From Sandaracinus sp. (GTDB lineage Bacteria > Myxococcota_A > Polyangia > Polyangiales > Houyiibacteriaceae), in contig JACKEH010000073.1 of assembly GCA_020633125.1 (NCBI GenBank), positions 1 to 19,586 on the forward strand: a DNA stretch of 19,586 nt, read 5' to 3'. Within the stretch, counting starts at the first letter, position 1. Each line of letters opens with the position of its first letter. Below the pieces are notes generated by a model, which saw nothing but the letters and a program-made list of their open reading frames with translations, was not told the DNA's origin and searched no databases. Of this stretch, positions 16,452 through 19,586 are shown one piece after another. The translations under genes were made by a program, and so were the position numbers.

Positions 16452-16523
16452 TGGGCCTGAACGCAGGAGTCGAACCTGCTCCCTCCCGGGTCAGCCGGGT
16501 GCTCGCCGAGGAGCTTCTTCAGG
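16452..16523 (-). repeat. tRNA-like element with a 5-nt anticodon loop
   Basis: The body (16456-16523, 68 nt on the minus strand) keeps the acceptor, D, anticodon and T stems of its neighbours, including the loop TTCGACT. The anticodon loop, however, is only CTGAC, two bases short, so no standard triplet can be presented. The 3' end continues C-CCA, again with an encoded CCA. It is the first copy in the direction of transcription on the minus strand. Confidence 0.55.
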
Positions 16524-16567
16524 ACGTGGAGTCGACGCGAGAAGGGCGCGGCTGCGCGCTCGCGTCG

Positions 16568-16586
16568 TCCGAAGTCGGACTTCGGA
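16568..16586 (-). terminator. Near-perfect palindrome after the 311-aa gene
   Basis: TCCGAAGT (16568-16575) pairs with ACTTCGGA (16579-16586) around CGG. It lies 48 nt beyond the stop of the minus-strand gene at 16635 and just before the tRNA-like array, so it is a good candidate for the operon terminator that insulates the array. A U-tract is absent. Confidence 0.5.
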
Positions 16587-16634
16587 AGAGCCCGAGGAGT
16601 AGTCATGGCCTCGCGCGGGTCAAGCGCGGGGGGC

Positions 16635-17570
16635 TCACTTCTTCGACTTCTTCTTCGCCGCCGCGCGTGCGTCTCGGTGCTTCCACAAAGCATTCGCGTC
16701 GGGGATCGCGCGCCCCGCCGCGAGCGCCCCGAGCACGAAGTCATCGGCGTAGGGCGGCAGCGTCACGAGCGCGCGCGCGACCTCGGCGAGCGGTTCGCCC
16801 CACGCCGCGCCCGCTTGCAGGAGGACGTGACGCGAGAGGTAGTTCGCGAGGTGTTGGGCTTCGTGCAGCGGCGTCTCGAGCAAGACGACGCCGACGCCCC
16901 ACGCGAGGTCGGGTCGTTCCTTCGAGACGTAAGCCAGGCTGCGAAACGCGTCGGCGGCCGACTCGCCGGACTCCGCGAGCACCAAACGCACGAACGCGAC
17001 GAAACCGGCGGCGCCGTGCGTGTCCAAGAAGACACGAAGACGGCGGTAACGATCCTCGTGGTCGATTGGCAGACGCGCGAAGGGATTCGAAGGATCGCGC
17101 GGCGCCTCGTAGGGGTGAATCGCATCGCGTACGGACTCGAGCGCTTCGGGAGCGAGCACGTTCGCGCGAAGCGCACGTGCAGGCGCGAGCTCGGACGCGT
17201 CGAGCACGCGTACGAGCGCTTCGCCGGCCGCGCGCTCGGCCTTCTTCTTCGAGCCGCTCAGGCTCCAGATGGCTTCGCGGCCCGGCTCGCCGATCGAGGC
17301 CATCGCGCAGAACGCGGTGAAGGCGAGCCGCTCGGAGCTGCGCGCGCACCAACGGCTCACGACCCAGGGCTCGCGGCCCAACATGCCGAGCGCTTCGAGG
17401 CAGGTCGCGCTCGTCCGCGGGCGGGGCTTGGGGGCTTCGAGCGCGCCGACGAGCGCCGGCACGATCGCTTCGCCCTGCGCGGCGAGCTGCGCGGCGTAGG
17501 CGGTCTGTCGCCCTTCGAACTTGGCGATCCAATCGCCCTCGAGTTGTCGAACGATCGCGTCGAAGCTCAT
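16635..17570 (-). CDS. Hypothetical protein (311 aa), helical-repeat-like
   Basis: No family is recognised. The ATG at 17570 is preceded by AGAGGAA at the right distance. The protein has no signal peptide or membrane helix and is mostly alpha-helical, with segments such as IVPALVGALEAP, ATCLEALGMLG and LAFTAFCAMASIGEPGREAIWSLSG that look like HEAT-type repeats in the first half. A second helical half contains LPIDHEDRYRRLRVFLDTHGAAGFVAFVRL and LETPLHEAQHLANYLSRHVLLQAGAAWGEP. The extreme C-terminus is Lys-rich (AAAKKKSKK) and may contact nucleic acid or simply be a charged tail. It starts 20 bp after the stop of the cupin gene, so both are probably one operon. Confidence 0.8.
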   Translation of the reverse strand: MSFDAIVRQLEGDWIAKFEGRQTAYAAQLAAQGEAIVPALVGALEAPKPRPRTSATCLEALGMLGREPWVVSRWCARSSERLAFTAFCAMASIGEPGREAIWSLSGSKKKAERAAGEALVRVLDASELAPARALRANVLAPEALESVRDAIHPYEAPRDPSNPFARLPIDHEDRYRRLRVFLDTHGAAGFVAFVRLVLAESGESAADAFRSLAYVSKERPDLAWGVGVVLLETPLHEAQHLANYLSRHVLLQAGAAWGEPLAEVARALVTLPPYADDFVLGALAAGRAIPDANALWKHRDARAAAKKKSKK

Positions 17571-17590
17571 GCGTTCCTCTGTCGGCGCGC

Positions 17591-18061
17591 TCAGTAGCTG
17601 CTGCCGTCTTTGTGCGTGAAGAGCGGGCTGCCGTCCTCGGCCTTTCGGTACGCGAGGTCGTCGTCGGGGTATTCGGCGCCGTCGGCGGGATCGCGGTTGC
17701 TGATCTCGAGGTACACCGCGGGCGCGTCGCTTCGATTGACGAGTTGATGTCCGTCGCGCACCCCGGCGGGAAAGCCCGCGCACGTGCCTGCCACGAGCAC
17801 CTGCTCGCCTTCGTCGGTGCGCAGGACGACCTCTCCTTCGATCACGAAGATCAGCTCGTCCTCGTGGGTGTGAAAATGCCGCAGCGCGGACTCCTTGCCC
17901 GGCGGCAAGGTCGTGAGGTTCACGCCGATCTTCGTCAGCCCGAGCGCGTTGCCGAGCGCGCGTTTCTCCCGCGGCAACACGCGCTCACGAAAGGGCGAGG
18001 GGTAGCCGGAGCTCGTGCGAGGCGGGAGCGTGGACGGATCGAGCGCGGGGCGTTTGAGCAT
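17591..18061 (-). CDS. Cupin domain protein (156 aa)
   Basis: This is a single-domain cupin. The first motif is RHFHTHEDELIFVIEGEVVL (about residues 61-80), with the metal-binding His, His and Glu of the G(X)5HXH(X)3,4E(X)6G pattern. The second is AGFPAGVRDGHQLVNRSD, with the P-x-G and the metal-ligand His. It should bind a divalent metal; whether it is an enzyme or a small-molecule sensor is unknown. The C-terminal DPADGAEYPDDDLAYRKAEDG is common in cupins annotated as sugar or transcription-associated. The start at 18061 has only a weak ribosome-binding site. It is the first gene of the operon with the 311-aa protein and is divergent from the TPR gene. Confidence 0.88.
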   Translation of the reverse strand: MLKRPALDPSTLPPRTSSGYPSPFRERVLPREKRALGNALGLTKIGVNLTTLPPGKESALRHFHTHEDELIFVIEGEVVLRTDEGEQVLVAGTCAGFPAGVRDGHQLVNRSDAPAVYLEISNRDPADGAEYPDDDLAYRKAEDGSPLFTHKDGSSY

Positions 18062-18091
18062 CGCGCGAGGGTACCGCCGATGCGCCGAGCC

Positions 18092-18134
18092 CGACTGGCG
18101 GATCCGCCAATCCGACGGTCGGACCCGCCAGTCG
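18092..18134. promoter_or_regulatory. Compound dyad in the cupin/TPR divergent promoter region
   Basis: CGACTGGCGG (18092-18101) is the complement of CCGCCAGTCG (18125-18134). The left arm also takes part in a perfect 14-bp palindrome TGGCGGATCCGCCA (18096-18109), and TCCGAC/GTCGGA (18111-18123) forms a third dyad between them. CCGCCA recurs 21 bp apart (18104 and 18125), two helical turns. This looks like a multi-site operator controlling one or both divergent genes. Confidence 0.5.
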
Positions 18135-18189
18135 ATTGCGCGTTTCGTCCGATGGTGGAGGCCGCGCCCTTTCCTCTAGCGTGAGGTTC

Positions 18190-18990
18190 ATGCGGCTCCT
18201 GCTCCTCGCTGCGCTCTTCTCGTTCACCGCGACCGCTTCGGCCCAGACGAACGAGGCGCCCGAGGATCGCCGCGCCACCGACCAGCTCGCCGCGCAATAC
18301 TTCCAGGTCGGCGTGGCCGCGTTCTCGGAAGGCGCCTTCGAGCGCGCGTTGCAATCGTTTCGCGACGCGTACGAGCTCAGCGGCCGCGACGTCTTGCTCT
18401 ACAACATGGGCCTCGCCGCCGACCGCCTGCAGCGCATCGAAGAAGCGAAGGGCTATTACGAACGCTACCTCGCGGGCGTCGCGAACCCGGACAACGGCGC
18501 TGCGGTGCGCTCGCGCATTCGCATCATCGACGAAGCGCTCGCACAGCAGCGCCAGGCCACGCCGACGCAGGCGGAGCCTGAGAACCCCGAACCCGTCGAG
18601 GCCGCGCCTCCGACGGAAGAAACGAACGACGGACCGGCCGAGGCGACGCCAGAACCCACGCCAAACCCCGAGCGAAGCCTCGCCGGTCCCGTCACCTTCT
18701 TCGCGCTCGCGGGCGCCGGTCTCGTGAGCTTCGGCGTCGCGGGCGGGCTCGCGCTCGGCAAGAAGAGTGACCTCGAAGACTCGTGTGCGCCCGCGTGCAG
18801 CGCGGCCGACACCGAGGGGGGCCGCCGTGCGGCGCTCGCGGCCGACGTCGCCCTGGGCGTCGCGGTCGCGGGCGCGGTCGTCGGCACGATCTGGTGGCTC
18901 GTCGGACGACCGCGCGCGGACGAAAGCGTCGCGGTCGCACCCTGGATCGGACCGAACGGTGCTGGGCTCGGCGTGCGAGGGCGTTTGTGA
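18190..18990 (+). CDS. TPR-containing envelope protein with C-terminal membrane segments
   Basis: This 266-aa protein starts at an ATG at 18190 behind GAGG, chosen because it opens a Sec signal peptide (MRLLLLAALFSFTATASA, cleavage before QT). Residues about 35-110 form two TPRs (YFQVGVAAFSEGAFERALQSFRDAYELSG and LLYNMGLAADRLQRIEEAKGYYERYLAG). A long Pro/Glu/Thr-rich linker (about 120-160) follows. Two hydrophobic helices (about 165-190 and 220-243) flank a short Cys-containing loop (DSCAPACSAAD). The last residues, APWIGPNGAGLGVRGRL, resemble the C-terminal signature of many myxobacterial TPR proteins of this layout. These proteins are often next to Ser/Thr kinases or in envelope gene clusters, but the function is unknown. 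Its stop lies 4 bp from the stop of the convergent response-regulator gene. Confidence 0.85.
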   Translation: MRLLLLAALFSFTATASAQTNEAPEDRRATDQLAAQYFQVGVAAFSEGAFERALQSFRDAYELSGRDVLLYNMGLAADRLQRIEEAKGYYERYLAGVANPDNGAAVRSRIRIIDEALAQQRQATPTQAEPENPEPVEAAPPTEETNDGPAEATPEPTPNPERSLAGPVTFFALAGAGLVSFGVAGGLALGKKSDLEDSCAPACSAADTEGGRRAALAADVALGVAVAGAVVGTIWWLVGRPRADESVAVAPWIGPNGAGLGVRGRL

Positions 18991-18994
18991 GCCG

Positions 18995-19586
18995 TCAGCG
19001 CCGCTGCATCGCGACACGTGCCGCTTGCGTGCGGTTGGTGACGCCGAGCACGCGGAAGATCGTCGTCAGGTGCGCGCGGACCGTCGACTCCGAGGTGCCG
19101 AGGTGGGTCGCGATCTCCTTGTTGGTGCGGCCCTCGACCACGAGCGCGAGCACCTCTTCTTGGCGGTCGGTCAGACCCGCCGAGCTCGGTGGCGGCGTCG
19201 GCGCGGCGTGGAAGGGCGCGTACACACCCCCGCGAAGCACGAGCTCGAGCGCGGCCACGATGATCTCGGGGGCGCTCGACTTCGCGATGAAGCCTCGTGC
19301 GCCGAGGGAGAGCAGCTCGCGCGCCTTGGCGGCGTCGTCGTCGGCGGTCAGCACCACGATGCGCGCGTTCGGCGCGGCCGCGCGGCAACGGTCGAACGCG
19401 AGCACCCCCGACGTGTCGGGCAGGTGGTAGTCGAGGAGCACCAGGTCGTGCGCCTCGTCCCCGAGCCGCTCGACCGCCTCCGCCAAGGTCCCGGCCTCGC
19501 TCACGGACCACTCGTCTCGAAGCTCTTCGAGCAACAACGCCATGCCCTGGCGGACCAGCGGGTGGTCGTCCACGACGAGAGCGCGC
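18995..19586 (-). CDS. NarL/FixJ-type response regulator, 5' end cut by window edge
   Basis: A receiver domain is followed by a LuxR-type helix-turn-helix. The visible frame is open to the window edge (RALVVDDHPLV), so the N-terminus with its first strand is largely present but the start is outside; an internal GTG within the first strand is not the true start. The acidic pair DD, the phospho-acceptor Asp in LVLLDYHLPD, the Thr in VVLTADDD and the Lys in GFIAKSSAPE are all conserved, so normal phosphorylation is expected. After a Pro-rich linker the output domain has LTDRQEEVLALVVEGRTNKEIATHLGTSESTVRAHLTTIFRVLGVTNRTQAA, a complete GerE-type HTH. The partner kinase is not in the window. It converges on the TPR gene with almost no gap. 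Confidence 0.95.
   Translation of the reverse strand, partial: RALVVDDHPLVRQGMALLLEELRDEWSVSEAGTLAEAVERLGDEAHDLVLLDYHLPDTSGVLAFDRCRAAAPNARIVVLTADDDAAKARELLSLGARGFIAKSSAPEIIVAALELVLRGGVYAPFHAAPTPPPSSAGLTDRQEEVLALVVEGRTNKEIATHLGTSESTVRAHLTTIFRVLGVTNRTQAARVAMQRR

Larger units (their letters stand above)
16246..16568 (-). repeat. Conserved ~36-bp flank 5' of three tRNA-like copies
   Basis: A nearly identical stretch containing CGACGCGAGAAGGGCGCGGC (plus-strand reading) and ending in CGTGTCGT or CGCGTCGT occurs at 16246-16281, 16406-16440 and 16533-16568. In each case it begins about 9 bp beyond the 5' end of the tRNA-like body. The repeat unit is therefore body plus flank, about 115 bp, and the remaining spacer differs. 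The flank could hold a promoter or processing signal, or simply show that whole units were duplicated. Confidence 0.75.

Noticed and set aside
16059..16523. CRISPR array as an explanation of the repeats
   Set aside because: Repeats are about 115 bp, spacers differ greatly in length, the repeats fold as cloverleaves and no cas genes are present.
16160..17320. Plus-strand open frame through the tRNA-like array giving repeated NAGVEPAPS / MSFFRM peptides
   Set aside because: This is the translation of the antisense strand of the tRNA-like bodies, a well-known kind of spurious ORF; after the array it continues as a shadow of the 311-aa gene.

Overview
The window is chromosomal DNA from a very GC-rich bacterium whose gene repertoire points to a myxobacterium, most likely of the Polyangia/Sandaracinaceae type. 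The evidence is a Pkn2-type serine/threonine kinase fused to a TPR sensor, many short lipoproteins with Asp/Gly-rich linkers, a TPR protein with a C-terminal membrane anchor, and strong third-position GC with long spurious antisense frames. The assignment to this group is inference. I see no phage, plasmid or CRISPR content.

Layout. 1-2842: two lipoproteins of unknown function on the plus strand. 2843-5386: a membrane-anchored Ser/Thr kinase with TPRs (minus). 5437-7971: a DJ-1/PfpI protein and an SMP-30/NHL-like beta-propeller lipoprotein in a minus-strand operon, divergent from a LysR regulator. 8080-8647: a DUF3052 gene split by a ~165 bp MITE-like insertion. 8811-10311: a membrane-attached ferritin-like protein and a small hypothetical protein. 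10408-11493: a secreted or lipidated GH45 endoglucanase, which is rare in bacteria. 11656-12044: a MAPEG-family membrane protein with a 1-nt frameshift. 12158-13263: small genes, including a degenerate receiver domain whose stop overlaps the start of a secreted Cys-repeat protein. 13264-13632: an intergenic block of tandem repeats. 13633-15873: a 746-aa protein I cannot place. 15874-16634: a long gene-free stretch holding four tandem tRNA-like elements that share one cloverleaf body but differ in the anticodon loop. 16635-18061: a hypothetical protein and a cupin in one operon. 18190-18990: a TPR/transmembrane envelope protein. 18995-19586: a NarL-type response regulator cut by the window edge.

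How the parts relate. Most genes look like independent single-gene or two-gene units; convergent pairs are separated by hairpins and divergent pairs by dyads. The LysR/DJ-1/SMP-30 cluster reads as one regulated stress or metabolite-responsive unit. The strongest candidate for something undescribed is the tRNA-like array at 16059-16523. Second is the palindromic element that interrupts the DUF3052 gene, and third the bacterial GH45 enzyme with its unplaced C-terminal Cys-rich module.
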